A stretch of 64,000 nucleotides of DNA from Aphrophora alni (GCA_963513935.1 OY740771.1:16513757-16577756), one strand, 5' to 3'; positions 11,386-22,806 are shown, counted from the first letter of the stretch. Numbers and translations are program-made. The notes: generated by a model not told the origin, from the sequence alone.

Positions 11386-12669
11386 ATGGCAGTGGATTTG
11401 CTGCGATTAGTGGACTCGTTAAAGAATACTGAGCTTGCTTTTGAGGTAGTAGCTAGAGGTGGTGAAAAAGACATTGTAGCTAAAATGCGAACCTCTCTTA
11501 GGTCCTTTCTACAGAATAGTGTCGAGCCCGAAATGGGGAACTTCACCGAAGACATCCTCTTGCAACAAATAGCGTTAGCCCGGAACTCCTTGTTTGTCTT
11601 GCAAGACGACCTGGAGAACCTCGATTCCGAAAGAGGAATCAAAATGATTCGTGTTCGTGCGCGCATAAACGTTTTCGGAAGACGTCTAGAGTTCCTAAAT
11701 CGGGTGCATACTGAACAACTAAAAGTTGCAGACAACAACGTGCCACGGGATCTGGCCGAGCTACATAACAATTTCGCTACGCTCAAGGAAAAATTTAAAG
11801 CCTTTGAGCAAACCATTGCTGCCCTAAAATTAAACGTTAGCATTCCGTTAACGCCCTCTGGGGGAACCACTAAAGCTAGCTCTGCAGAGCCATCTCGGTC
11901 TAATGGGCCAAATCTCCTTGCGGACACGCCGCAGGCTGAGGTTCAGCAAACCACACCTAGCAGTTCGAAAGGCTGTCAATACATCTCCTTATACGGAAAA
12001 TTAAGTCATCCTGCCGAACAGATCATTAAAACAATTCCTCAGACAGATGGGTTCGACCTTGACAAATTATTAAATTTTTTTAAAATTTCTTTAAAAATAG
12101 TCAAAACTTACCCGGACGTAGCCGTAAACATTAATAATGTTCTGATGCCCTATGCTCAGGGCCCTTTAAATTCATGTCTGATTAGACATCAGACATTTAA
12201 AACCTTTCACAAAGAGGCCTTAAGTCTCTTTATACCTTCGAAAAGGTTGGCTTCGCTAGTACAGGAGTTATTTTATAGGCCCCAGAAGACTAACGAGGCG
12301 GTGCACATTTTTGTTAATCAAATTAAAGAGGCTGCAGAAACTTTAAATCTAGATAAGTCCGAATTGGAGGTCACGGACGTCATTCTGGAGGGACTGTCTC
12401 CGGAAGTCCGCAACTGCTTAGTTTTTGTTGCCAAACCTAAAAACTTTGCAGACTTAGATCACCTCTGCGCACATGTCAACAATGTGATGTATACTGACAG
12501 GCAAAGGGCTCCATTAAAGAGACCCGAAGTTAGAAGTCCTGATTTTAGACCGACGAGACCTGTGGTCTGTTACAGTTGCGGACAGCCGGGACATAGAAGC
12601 CCAGAATGTCGGAACCGGCCTCCAACAAGGCAATATCCTCCAAAAAACGGAGGCAGGTTTGGAGTCTAG
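11386..12669 (+). CDS. gag: Gag polyprotein of the Gypsy element
   Basis: Structural protein of 427 residues. The frame is open from about 11350, but the first ATG is 11386 (context AAAATGG), so I start there. Residues 1-160 are helical and charged. A capsid-like region follows (residues about 190-380, with FKTFHKEALSLF and NEAVHIFVNQIKEAAETLNL). Near the C terminus is one CCHC zinc knuckle, CYSCGQPGHRSPEC, and then a basic, Pro-rich tail. Its last 73 bases overlap the pol frame. Gag would assemble the particle and bind element RNA; the frameshift at 12642 makes Gag-Pol. Confidence 0.9.
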   Translation: MAVDLLRLVDSLKNTELAFEVVARGGEKDIVAKMRTSLRSFLQNSVEPEMGNFTEDILLQQIALARNSLFVLQDDLENLDSERGIKMIRVRARINVFGRRLEFLNRVHTEQLKVADNNVPRDLAELHNNFATLKEKFKAFEQTIAALKLNVSIPLTPSGGTTKASSAEPSRSNGPNLLADTPQAEVQQTTPSSSKGCQYISLYGKLSHPAEQIIKTIPQTDGFDLDKLLNFFKISLKIVKTYPDVAVNINNVLMPYAQGPLNSCLIRHQTFKTFHKEALSLFIPSKRLASLVQELFYRPQKTNEAVHIFVNQIKEAAETLNLDKSELEVTDVILEGLSPEVRNCLVFVAKPKNFADLDHLCAHVNNVMYTDRQRAPLKRPEVRSPDFRPTRPVVCYSCGQPGHRSPECRNRPPTRQYPPKNGGRFGV

Positions 12670-15600
12670 TTGGTAGCTCCAGGCCAGCCTCCCGTTCAAA
12701 AACCAACCACATCGGATTTAAACATAATCTAAAACCACATTTCTCTAATAAACCATTTTTTCAAAATTTAAATTCAATCGCTTATCCAAGAAGAAACAAT
12801 TTCGGCAATAAAATTCAAAATTACGTTACTCCCATCTGTTATCATTGTGGCATACCCGGTCATTATATCTGGGGTTGTAAATTCTTCTCTCTACGGAATA
12901 GGTCCAGGCAAACCTATTCCAGCTCTAAGCTTTCCAACTACAAACTTCAAAAAAAAAATAACATTTCTCTTAAATCTAGGGGTCTGAACGATCAGTTTTT
13001 GCCTTTGGTGGAAGTAGCTTTTGGGCAAATTAAAGTTAAGGCTCTGCTGGACTCCGGTTCAGTAAGATGCGTCATTTCTAAAGCCCTTTTTAAAAAATTA
13101 AAGAACACCAAGGCTTTTAAATCCATAACCAGGGTGAAGGCTGATTGTGTCACGGCTTCTGGAAAAAGGTTGCCCATTTCCTACTCTTGTCGTCTTCATC
13201 TTAAAATGGAACATTGTAGTTGGAATGTGGATTTTCTGGTGGCGCATAAGTTGTCGTGTCCTCTGATCCTCGGGTCAGATTTCATATCTAAAACGGGACT
13301 GGTACTTGATCTTTCAGCAAAAAACTTCTATTTTAAATTTTCGAGGTCTATTGTTTTTCCTCTATGTAATTTTAGTAATTCAGCTTATAAACCTATAGTG
13401 TCTACAACATCTGAGTCTACTGCTCCTGACCCTTTAGGTCATCTTCAAAAGAATGATAAAAACACCATTCAAAAAATAATTAATGATTTTCCTCAGGTAC
13501 TCACAAAAAGGTTAGGTCTAACACATCTAGTTGAATACGATATTCAACTGAAGGACAACACTCCGGTCAAGTGTTCTCCATACCAATTGGCACCTCCCAA
13601 AATGGAATACCTCCGTGAACACATCAACGAATTGCTAGATTCAGGAGTAGTAGAACCCAGCCGGTCGGCATATGCATCCCCTGTTTTTCTGGTTCAACAT
13701 CCCGAAAAGAAAACAAGGATGGTGATTGATTATCGGAGGCTCAATCAAAACATCGTCGTCGAAGCGGTGCCGCTACCTAATCTACATCAAAGTTTTAACT
13801 GGTTTGTCGGTGCCAAATATTTCACAGTATTCGATCTAAATTCAGCTTATCATCAAATCCCTTTGTCTCAAAAGTCCAAACAAATTAACAGCTTTTGTAC
13901 TCCTTGGATGCTTTATCAGTTTACTCGAGTCCCTTTTGGACTCTGTACTGGTGCCCAAGTGCTTACCAGACTCTTGGATCAGGTCTTCCATGACATCAAA
14001 TTCAAATTCATTTTTAATTATCTGGATGACCTAGTCATCTACTCCAAAACTTGGGAAGAGCATCAAAAACATCTTCGCGAAGTCCTTACTCGTTTGCGGC
14101 GGGCTGGCTTGACTGTTAACCCAGACAAGGTCCGTTTCGCTGTGAATGAGATAAGCTTTTTAGGACACCTAGTTTCTTCTCGTGGCGTGCAAATCGACCC
14201 ATCTAGAACAAAGGCAATTAGAAATTTTCCGCAACCCAAGAACCCTAAGGCCGTTTCCAGATTTATTGGAATGGTCAACTTCTTTGCTAAATTCATTCCA
14301 AATTTCGCGGAGCACGCTGCGCCTCTAAATCTGCTTCGGAGGAAGGGCCAAAAATTCTCTTGGCAAGCTGAACAAGAGAAAGCTTTTAAACATCTTCTGG
14401 AGGCAATAACACAGCCTCCGGTTCTCCGGATGGCCGATTTCGCCAAACCATTCATCCTGCAAACGGATGCGAGCTCGGTGGCCCTTGGAGCAGTTCTACT
14501 CCAAGAAATTGACGGCTCACGACAGCCCATAGCGTACGCTTCACGTACTTTAACACCTGCAGAAAGAAAAGCCTCATCTGCATATGAAGCCGAATGCCTA
14601 GCAGTAGTCTTTGGAGTAGAGAAATTTAGGCAATATCTAGAACATCGGGAATTCCTATTAGAAACCGACAACCAAGCCCTTTCTTGGCTTTTAGCACGTC
14701 CTCGTCAACTTGGTAAATTAGGCAGATGGATTGCCAAGTTGACTTCATTTAAATTTAAGGTAGCGCACATAAGAGGAACTCAGAACATCATAGCAGACTC
14801 CCTCTCGCGCATGTTTGAACCAGAAAATTTCAACGAAGAAAATGTCACCTTTTCGTGTGCCAGTCTCCTCACAAATTTTCCTCTAGCTTTTCATGACATC
14901 CAGACTCATCAGAAGGCCGACCCTATTTTGAAAAATATCATTGCCGACCTTGAACAGAACATCTCTTCAGAGAAGTACTGTTTAAGTAAAGGAGTACTTT
15001 GCCTGAAAAATCATTTGGAAAAGCCCACCAGAATTTATTTACCTCAGTCCTTAGTCGACCTGGTGATTAATTACCATCACGACTCCGTTGTGGGTGGTCA
15101 TCTTGGAATACTTAAAACTTTGTTTAAGGTAAAGGAGAACTTTTATTGGCCAACTTTAAAACAGGATGTCACCTCTAAAGTGCGAGCTTGTTCGGTGTGC
15201 GCTGTAAGCAAACCTGCTCACAACTCCAAATTAGGATACCTTGCCTCAACGGTTCCCAATCGTCCCATGGAAAAATTACATATTGACTACGTCGGACAGC
15301 TTCCTAGGACAAAACAGGGCTACAACATGATACTGGTCGCAGTTGACCAGTTCTCAAAATTCACCTGGCTCATGCCTGTCAGAGATGCAACTTCCCACAG
15401 TACAATTAAGGCCTTAAGCCAAAACATTTTTCAAAATTTCGGTTTTCCAAAGATAATAATCTCTGACAATGCACAATGTTTTGTATCACATGTCTTCCGC
15501 AACTTTTGTTTTTCTCGCGGTATTAAGCATGCAACTTTATCTCCTTATCACCCCCAACCTAATAATGCGGAAAGACTTAACCGAAACCTTAAGGCAGCCC

Positions 15601-16094
15601 TCATCGCCTATCACTCCAAAAATCAATCCTCTTGGGACGACTCCCTTTGCTGGCTTCAGCTGGCCTTCAATTTCGCACATCATGAGACTCTTAAAGCAAC
15701 ACCTTTTAGTATTCTTTTTAATTTTCTCCCCAATACACCACTGAGTCTCAGCTGGAACATACATGATCTCCTTCCAAAACCTAATACTAATCCATCACAA
15801 GTTTGGCGCCAGGCCAAAGACAATATAATGAAAGCGCACCAAAAGGCCGAAAAGACCTATAACAAATTCAGGAAGCCTCATCTGTATAAAATCAACGATC
15901 TTGTCTGGTGTAAAACACACCCTCTGAGCTCCGCCATAGACAAGCGAGCTGCTAAATTGATGCCTCGATGGTCAGGTCCCTTCCGGATCATTGATTTTCT
16001 TACTCCAGTTACCGTTGCGCTTTCTTTCGCCAATTCACCTCGTTTTATTAAAAAAGCACACGTCGAGCAACTCAAACCTCATCATATAAATTAA
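12597..16094 (+). CDS. pol: Pol polyprotein: zinc knuckle, protease, RT, RNase H, integrase
   Basis: Made as a Gag-Pol fusion; the first ATG (12606) is probably not used. Numbering from 12606: a second CCHC knuckle CYHCGIPGHYIWGC near residues 78-91; retropepsin with LLDSGS near 147 and LILGSDF near 219; reverse transcriptase with FDLNSAYHQIPL and the active-site YLDD near 472; RNase H with QTDASS near 620 and ETDNQALSWLL; integrase HHCC zinc finger near 823-865; integrase core with Asp in IDYVG (about 893), Asp in SDNAQ (about 953) and Glu in NNAERLN (about 987). A GPF-type module (RWSGPFRII) follows and no chromodomain is seen. No internal stops; every key residue checked is present. Confidence 0.95.
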   Translation, partial: KPRMSEPASNKAISSKKRRQVWSLVGSSRPASRSKTNHIGFKHNLKPHFSNKPFFQNLNSIAYPRRNNFGNKIQNYVTPICYHCGIPGHYIWGCKFFSLRNRSRQTYSSSKLSNYKLQKKNNISLKSRGLNDQFLPLVEVAFGQIKVKALLDSGSVRCVISKALFKKLKNTKAFKSITRVKADCVTASGKRLPISYSCRLHLKMEHCSWNVDFLVAHKLSCPLILGSDFISKTGLVLDLSAKNFYFKFSRSIVFPLCNFSNSAYKPIVSTTSESTAPDPLGHLQKNDKNTIQKIINDFPQVLTKRLGLTHLVEYDIQLKDNTPVKCSPYQLAPPKMEYLREHINELLDSGVVEPSRSAYASPVFLVQHPEKKTRMVIDYRRLNQNIVVEAVPLPNLHQSFNWFVGAKYFTVFDLNSAYHQIPLSQKSKQINSFCTPWMLYQFTRVPFGLCTGAQVLTRLLDQVFHDIKFKFIFNYLDDLVIYSKTWEEHQKHLREVLTRLRRAGLTVNPDKVRFAVNEISFLGHLVSSRGVQIDPSRTKAIRNFPQPKNPKAVSRFIGMVNFFAKFIPNFAEHAAPLNLLRRKGQKFSWQAEQEKAFKHLLEAITQPPVLRMADFAKPFILQTDASSVALGAVLLQEIDGSRQPIAYASRTLTPAERKASSAYEAECLAVVFGVEKFRQYLEHREFLLETDNQALSWLLARPRQLGKLGRWIAKLTSFKFKVAHIRGTQNIIADSLSRMFEPENFNEENVTFSCASLLTNFPLAFHDIQTHQKADPILKNIIADLEQNISSEKYCLSKGVLCLKNHLEKPTRIYLPQSLVDLVINYHHDSVVGGHLGILKTLFKVKENFYWPTLKQDVTSKVRACSVCAVSKPAHNSKLGYLASTVPNRPMEKLHIDYVGQLPRTKQGYNMILVAVDQFSKFTWLMPVRDATSHSTIKALSQNIFQNFGFPKIIISDNAQCFVSHVFRNFCFSRGIKHATLSPYHPQPNNAERLNRNLKAALIAYHSKNQSSWDDSLCWLQLAFNFAHHETLKATPFSILFNFLPNTPLSLSWNIHDLLPKPNTNPSQVWRQAKDNIMKAHQKAEKTYNKFRKPHLYKINDLVWCKTHPLSSAIDKRAAKLMPRWSGPFRIIDFLTPVTVALSFANSPRFIKKAHVEQLKPHHIN
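12642..12692 (+). promoter_or_regulatory. -1 ribosomal frameshift signal between gag and pol
   Basis: The heptamer A AAA AAC lies at 12642-12648 in exactly the gag phase needed for X XXY YYZ slippage, and pol is the -1 frame. The pol frame is open only from 12597 and gag stops at 12667-12669, so the shift must occur within this 73-base overlap. Directly after it GGAGGC (12649-12654) can pair with GCCTCC (12687-12692), and a smaller GGAG/CTCC pair (12661-12664 with 12677-12680) can form inside the loop. The stem sits closer to the slippery site than the usual 5-9 nt spacer, so the stimulatory structure is less certain than the heptamer. Confidence 0.75.
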
Positions 16095-16878
16095 ACATTA
16101 ACACAATTTCTAGAACCTTCTCCTTTACGATTTAATTTTCTTTCTGATCTTTCTTGGCCCGCACAAATTGTCATCTGGTAGTCTTCTTTCTGTGCACTGC
16201 AGAACATAATAAAATACGGAACCAAGCCGTATTTCCTCTAAGCCACATGCACATCTGTATGTTTGGGCATCGGTGGGCTGAGCTCTCCTAGAGCCCCTCC
16301 GTGCCGTAATCTGTATAGATGTTTGCAGGCGAAGAGATATTGATTTCCTTGTCCAGTGATATATCTCACTGTTTCCCGGACTTGACGCTTTTCAACCCAT
16401 AGTCTGATCAACTATGAGGTTCCACTTTACGGCAATGGCCGCTACATGTACCTGACATGTTTCCCTATCTAGACATATCTTGACATCGAGCACTCCGCGG
16501 GTGTAATCGATGCGACGAGAATATAGAGAGCGTCATGAACTCTTCTGTTTCTTCGTCACCATAACGTCTTCGGACGAGGACATAGTGAGTCCATTTCCTT
16601 AATAGTTAAGTTTGGTGTATTTGTTCTTTGTTCTTTATCTTGGTGAAGGTATACTGACCGGTTCTGTCGAACTACATATAGTTAATGTGGCACTCGCCAT
16701 GCATGTTAGTCTTAGGTTGTTTTTGTTTATCTCGAGGTCTAAAACACCTGTCTGAGAGGAAATTTTTTTTTCTATCCTTTTCAAGCACACTCTCTCTCTC
16801 CTTTTTCTAAATTTTGCGGGAGGCCCTTCTGGCCCCTTTTCTTTTCCACTCTAACTCCGTTTTTCGGGGGGGGAGAGC
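16095..16878 (+). other. Non-coding 3' internal region of the Gypsy element, with PPT
   Basis: From the pol stop to the 3' LTR there are 784 bases with no frame resembling an envelope. The last bases include a polypurine tract, eight G then AGAG at 16866-16877, which would prime plus-strand synthesis immediately before the LTR. A self-complementary word, GCTCTCCTAGAGC, lies near 16286. Confidence 0.8.
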
Positions 16879-18790
16879 TGTAGCATTTAAATTCAAAATA
16901 AGCACTTCCACATCCAACTTCCGTCGCTTGACAGATGCTGCCACCCGGCGAGATCATCCAAAACTAATGATCATATGATATCGGAGGCCAAAGTACAACG
17001 GCCAGACAGCCGGTCTGCACTAATACCCGTTATCTAGTCTACCGGTAGTCACTCACAATGCCTGACTCCTTTTCATCGTTACGTTAGATATAATAAATTT
17101 TCTTGATTCTCAAAAATTCTGCTTCAATCTTCAACGATGCTTAATCTACAGTTTCTGTGCGTTTTAGTCTATAATGTTGGTTAAATTATTATTTTTCACG
17201 GCACAAGCTCACGTGATCTGCGACAGGATTTTCCAGGTACTGAACCTTACAGATTTTATCATACTTTAAATTTTTGTTACTGCTTTAAAAATAATTTGTT
17301 AATTATCATGTTTTCTTTAAAATATGTATTTCATGTTTTATTTAATATTCAATGTTCTTTTGAAACTGAGTGATTATAAAAATTTACTTTTAAAAAACAT
17401 ACTTTACAAAACCTTGTAAAGGCACATTTTGAGTTTTGAACAATTATGTGAAATAAGTGCAACTAATGTTGAACTTTAAATGATTAAAATATCTTATTGA
17501 AAATGTCAAATATAAAACAATTGGAGAAATCTGTTCTAAATCAGAAAATTTCGTTTTACAGACTTTGCAGACCTTGCAAGTCTTATACAAGCTTTGTTTC
17601 AAACAAAATTAAAATATATATAAATAGATTTATAATAATCTAAGAAGCTTTTAAGTACCATCTTAACGAATTTCTGTTATACCATCAATTTTCTTTAATT
17701 TTGACAAATAACCAGATATTTACTTTAATAATGAACTTTAATGCTACAACATGTCTGATTTTGTACAGACGCTAAAAAACATGTTTTTTTTTGCTCATAG
17801 CTAATATGCTGGTAGAAGAAACACGGCTAAAGATCTGAACATGTTTCGCCCTGTTAACAAAACACGTTTTGTTTCAACATAGATTCAGCGTTTCACGTGC
17901 ACAAAAGTGATGTTACAAAAAAAACTAACTCTATAGAATTCTAATTAAACTCATATTGTATATGTGCCTAAAACTATTTCAGCGAATATGTTTTCTTAAA
18001 AAAAACTATCTTTAGATGTAGACTTGTGTAATTAATTATAAAATATATAAAAAATTATTGGGTGGAGCCTGCATGCAAACTTTCGGTCCTAACAACCTCC
18101 AAGAGGTTATTTTCTAAATTAAAATAATTGACGTCAATTAATAAAATTAAATATTCAAAATTTTATGTCTTTTCTAAAATAAACTTCTCTTTTATAACAA
18201 ATTCTTTTGTCTAAAATATATATATTTATTGGCCAATATAGCATTTAAGTAATTTATCAAATAAGCAATATTATGTAACTGTTTCAAAAAACCATCATTT
18301 CATAAAATCAAAAAGGGGGAATAAATATAAGTATCTTTTCATCTTTTTTTTATTTTGTAATATTTTACATTTAAGGGCGTATAATCTTTTTTTTTGGATT
18401 AATTATAATCCAGCTAATTGTTAAGCTGTGCTCATTGTCTTTTGTTAAATTTTGTAACTATAAAATATATAAACTAAAAAAAGGGGGGGATAAATTTTCA
18501 GACTCTATTGATTAATTTTTTTTTTAATTATAATATTTTACTTTAAGGGCGTATAATCTTTTTTTAAATATAATATTGTTAATCATAAGGTGTTTATGAT
18601 AATTTTGTCTCAGGATGTCTTTCTCAGTTGTAAATGATAAAATCTGAAACGTCGAAATTTCTTTCTGTTTAAATAAACTTGAGCCTTGTTAATCACTATA
18701 TTTGTCTTTGTCTTTTTTTTTAATTTTTATTTTCTAAACATTGTTACCATTTTGGTTCCGCCTTTCTTAAATTTAAGTCCCCTGGTAACA
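16879..18790 (+). repeat. 3' LTR of the Gypsy element
   Basis: Copy of 8752-10664. Differences read by eye include CTGCACTAAT for CTGCGCTAAT, TTACTGCTT for TTAATGCTT, GAAACTGAG for GAAACAGAG, one missing A in TGCAACTAATG, and TTTCGTTT for TTTAGTTT. It is followed by AGAG, the target duplication. Confidence 0.95.
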
Positions 18791-18794
18791 AGAG

Positions 18795-21700
18795 GATGAA
18801 AGAGAGGAATTTAATCCTAGACTAAGTAAATAACTTCTCCTACATCAGTACAGCTCATCCATTTTAGAATAGCCATTGAATAATGGTCTAAACAGTTATT
18901 GCAGGCGCTAGCCCAAGATAATTCACTGTGACATTATAACTGAGGATCATTGTAACTACTTTGATGGGAATGTACAAATTGAAATTGGTGATTACATCAA
19001 GGGTATATACAGAAGGGGGGGGGGACAAGCAGCTGCCCTCCCTTCCAAAAAGGAAAAATAAAACGATTTTTAAATTAAACAACATTCTGAAAGAAATTAA
19101 TTACAAAATAGAGACACTAGTACTATCTGTGAGAGGATTTAAGAACTACTGTTACTCGCTGGCATCATCTTGCGTGTGGGAACAAGAGTTTTCTAGAATA
19201 TATATAGTGTCTCATTTAATGACACTACGGGAAGCTATACATTTAGAAGCTATATAAGATCCCACACATTTTTGGTTAGAGTCAAGGGAGTTGTTATTTT
19301 CACACAAGTGCCTACTACCTGCCATCCACTTTACAATAACAAATGAATTTTAGAAAGTTTTTTTACAACTAGTCTACTGTGATTTGTATTACATGCTCCC
19401 AAACGATGTTGGCTAAACAGATGTTCTCAATAAATCTTACTTAAACATGTTAATTTTGAAAGTACAATTTTTTATTAAAGGTAGAAAGCATTGACGTTTT
19501 TATTATTAAAGCTTAAATCTAAACACAAAATCTTAATTCTAATATTTGTCCACGTTTCGAAAGTCTTCTAATTGTTCATATTGTTTTTTAAGGAAAGTGT
19601 GGTTATGTTAATTGTTATATTTTTCTTATAACTTTCTCAGATCATTTTCATTCTCCACTACCATTATTCAAAAACATGTAGCAGTTCACTCAACATCAAC
19701 AAAGAAGTTTTATGTTTTTAACAAGTCTGCCTCCTCTCACTCAATTCCAGAATATTCCACGATTCTAACTAATCCGAAAATCTCCTTTATGGAGATATCA
19801 CGCCATATGCAAGACATCTTTGTTCTAGAATGTTCCATTTGAAAATTATGACGCAATTGTCTGTTCCTTTGTTTAATCATAACGCATTATGTAAATAATG
19901 TCATTTTCATTTATTTATAAAAGCTCTTTTTATTTAAAAGTTCACTTTTGTATTTATTATTTATTTTATCAATTATGATTTCCTTAAATTAACATGTTAT
20001 TCACAATTACATATTATTATTACAAATTATTTACTATGATTTATTTATTGGATGGAGATTATCCATGCTTGCACCGTGTAGCAAGTCCAAATTTTCAGTC
20101 AAGTCAGTTGGTAAATAATATTCATAGCCTAAAGCAATTAAAGATTGTGTAGTACCTAAAATGGTAATTTTAACTTGGACAACCAAGAAATGGTTATATT
20201 AAGATTTGAAACATAAAAATAAACCGGGGGACTAATTTATTTTGTAATTGAATTGGAGCCGGGGGACCACGTGAATCAAATGAATAACTGAAAGTAAATG
20301 TTAAAGCAAGGGTGAATAAAATTCAATATAGATTTCCAAAATACTAATTTGATGTATAAAATGTTAGTTGTAAGTTGTAATGAATAATTAAAAGATAATT
20401 GTGTTGTATGTAATAACAGACAGAATGAGTTGTCACATAAATGATTTAAGCAGTGTCTGTGGAGGAAGGCATGTGAACAATTTTAGCTGACTTGGCATAT
20501 TGAAAATAAGAAGCTTATGTTGAACCTAGAATAAGAGACATGCGGTTACCAGTTGGAATCAAGACTGACCTAGGCAGACGTATTTTTGTGGAAAGAAATT
20601 TTCAAGACAGTGTAGGGAAAGTGTTAAATCCAATTCGGAGATCAAAGTAAGAATGATTAAAGTAGTATTCGTCTTAATCTAAAATGTGAACTTTTAATAC
20701 TATAATGTGAACTTTGATAAATATGGTGAAAACAATAACTTACACATGTTCGATAGTAAGTAAGACAATTGAATCGCGAGTTATGGACAGAACAGTGAAG
20801 TGTTAAAATAGAACAGTTTAAATTATAACACTAACAGTTATTTTGTTATTTGAATAATAAAAAATGAACTTTGAAGAGCAGTAAGGTGAATTGAGAATGT
20901 CAGCGTCTGAACATAGGACCATAGTCGACGTCCACGAGGCAATAGGACACTTCCAGAGAACGAAGCGAGGCGTCACCAAGGAATTGTGCTTTTAACTAAA
21001 AAGAACGTGACTGGTATACACGTTAAGACTTTTATTTTGAATTTATATTTGTGTATAATATGATAAAAAATGTTTCAATTTTTAAGTATAAGTTTTGATT
21101 TGAAAGTTGGATTATAATATTTGAGACTATGTCATATATTATAAAGTATGATAATATTAAAGTAAAGTCTTTTTTAAATAAATAAACTAATGAAACCTGA
21201 TCTATTTTAAAGAATAAAATTATTAATTACGTAAATTCAAATAAATAAACTAAAAGTAAATTCAACAATTAAAATTCAATTTGATTTGTCAGGAAATATT
21301 AGAATGCATTAAGTTAAGATTTTGAATATTAATGTTAATAATAGAAAATAGATGATAAATTTGTGTAAATGTTTTAATCTCTTGAATTTAATAAATCATG
21401 TTAAGTTTCAGCACAACAAAGAAGATTTCTTTATTTACCAAGAACCACTGAAAGTACACTTTTAAAAGGATCTACGATCCTGAGAAATTTTTTCTAATAA
21501 TAAATAATTTTTACTTTTTCAAAATTGATGAGTTAATTCCATCTGGCGCCCATAAGCTGAGCAATTTTCATTAAATAAATATTTATGATCAAAAAATTAC
21601 AATTTTAAATTCAAATCATTAATCAATATAATTTTACAATGTCCCGTTCATTAAATTCTTTCAATTGGAACTTTTAAGAATACAAGTGATAAAACTGAAA

Positions 21701-21848
21701 GTGATTATAATAATTAACTAGTTGAAGATTACCTCTTTCTTAACAGCTAAGAGCTCTAAAGGATCTCTGAGGCCACAGTCTTGTTGGATCCTGAAATTAT
21801 TAAAAACGGTTCTGTTAACAGCACACATATCCCAGTACTAGTTTACTA
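18795..21848. other. Non-coding stretch with a possible LTR/PBS relic
   Basis: No gene is supported. A run of 10 G's lies near 19015. TGGCGCCCATAAGC at 21544 resembles the start of a tRNA-Lys primer-binding site (TGGCGCCCAACG...) two bases after a CA, as if an old LTR ended at 21541, but no gag or LTR partner was recognised. GGAGCCGGGGGACC near 20255 resembles a word in the LTR at 522-2491. Confidence 0.35.
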
Positions 21849-22114
21849 CTGGGTCCAGGAGAAATATTTTCTGACAGACATCATATAAGTTACAAAACAT
21901 GTTATTTTATAATCAAAAAAGACAATGTTTAACATTTGCATAAATAACTCTCTGATATCTTGGCACTGCTGTTAGAGCGCTAGTAGAGAGGTGTGGCGTT
22001 GATATGAGGTGTATCTTGTAGAGAATACCCTTCGAATATATCATTCTTCCATATTGACAGTTATTTTAAAAGTGCTGATTCTTTTATTTTGTGCAGGAAT
22101 TATTTCATACTTAA

Positions 22115-22806
22115 TTCAGGCTAGGTCCAACAAATTTCGGTAGAGCAAATAGGTGTCAAATTTTAGAGCCACAGGATCAGTATTGAAGAAGAAACCACCT
22201 AATAGGCCTCATAGCATTCAAACACCTGAAAACATCTAAGCAATGATACAGGTAGTTTATCCAACAAGCTGGTACTTTGGGATTGTCTGATTGGAGTATT
22301 TGTCTGAAAGAGAATTTTACATACGGACCTTAAGTTTCATCTATACAAAATGACGGTCGTACATCAGCTAAATGGACATGATTAGGGAAACCATGTTCTT
22401 AGTTGCCAAGCAATGTTTCAGTGTACTCTATTGAGTTGTCAAGAGATGAAGCTAATTTTCATTTTATTGGGCTGCGTTATTAAAAAAAATTTCAATTAAC
22501 AAGATAATCGCCGTCAGCTCTATGATCATACTCTGCACTGTAAACATGTCAGCGTGCCGTTGGTGAAGTTTTAGCCATAGGGCTGTATTTTTTTATGAAG
22601 ATTTGCGAACATAACTTCCAATCGTTATGTCGACATGTTATGCAACTTTCTGGAACCTTAAATTAATGAATTCTGAGACCAGGCTTTGAAAAGGATGGTG
22701 CCACAACTCACACAGCAAGAAAATTGATGGATGTCCAAAGATAAATGTTTCCCGGGCATCTAATTTCACGAGGCGACAATCAATGGTCTGTATGTTCACC
22801 CTACTA
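22115..22806 (+). pseudogene. mariner transposase remnant, N-terminal and core part
   Basis: Pieces in different frames line up with insect mariner-like transposases: ATGSVLKKKPPNRP and QTPENI (paired-type HTH region), SERILHTDLKFHLYKMTVV (linker), SRDEANFHFIG (first catalytic Asp region, normally DEAHFHL), IGLYFF, and KDGATTHTARKLMDV (second catalytic Asp) followed by FPGHLISR and GDNQWSVCSPY. Several stops and at least two frameshifts. The reading breaks at the CCTACTA repeat at 22800-22806 and continues at 23546. Confidence 0.8.

Larger units (their letters stand above)
8748..18794 (+). mobile_element. Complete Ty3/Gypsy LTR retrotransposon with AGAG target duplication
   Basis: The element spans 8752-18790 (10,039 bp) between 4-bp direct repeats AGAG at 8748-8751 and 18791-18794. 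Two LTRs of 1913 and 1912 bp start TGTAGC and end GTAACA. By eye they differ at only about five positions, implying recent insertion. Order: LTR, primer-binding site, gag, pol (protease, reverse transcriptase, RNase H, integrase), a 0.78-kb non-coding tail, polypurine tract, LTR. RT before integrase marks it as Ty3/Gypsy. There is no envelope gene. Both reading frames look intact, so it may be able to transpose. Confidence 0.95.

Noticed and set aside
11304..11927. Minus-strand 207-codon frame opposite gag
   Set aside because: Antisense shadow of gag, with no recognisable domain.
14063..14671. Minus-strand 202-codon frame inside pol
   Set aside because: Shadow of the reverse transcriptase/RNase H coding region; no independent motif.
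16095..16878. Possible envelope gene in the Gypsy element
   Set aside because: No open frame of useful length, signal peptide or transmembrane segment between pol and the 3' LTR.
19165..19270. Possible MITE: GTGTGGGA (about 19176) and TCCCACAC (about 19260) inverted, with an AGTGTC/GACACT hairpin between
   Set aside because: Inverted words of only 8 and 6 bases and no target duplication; not enough to call an element.
21541..21560. Second full LTR element ending at 21541
   Set aside because: Only a 10-base tRNA-Lys-like PBS match; no LTR start, partner LTR, gag or target duplication could be found.
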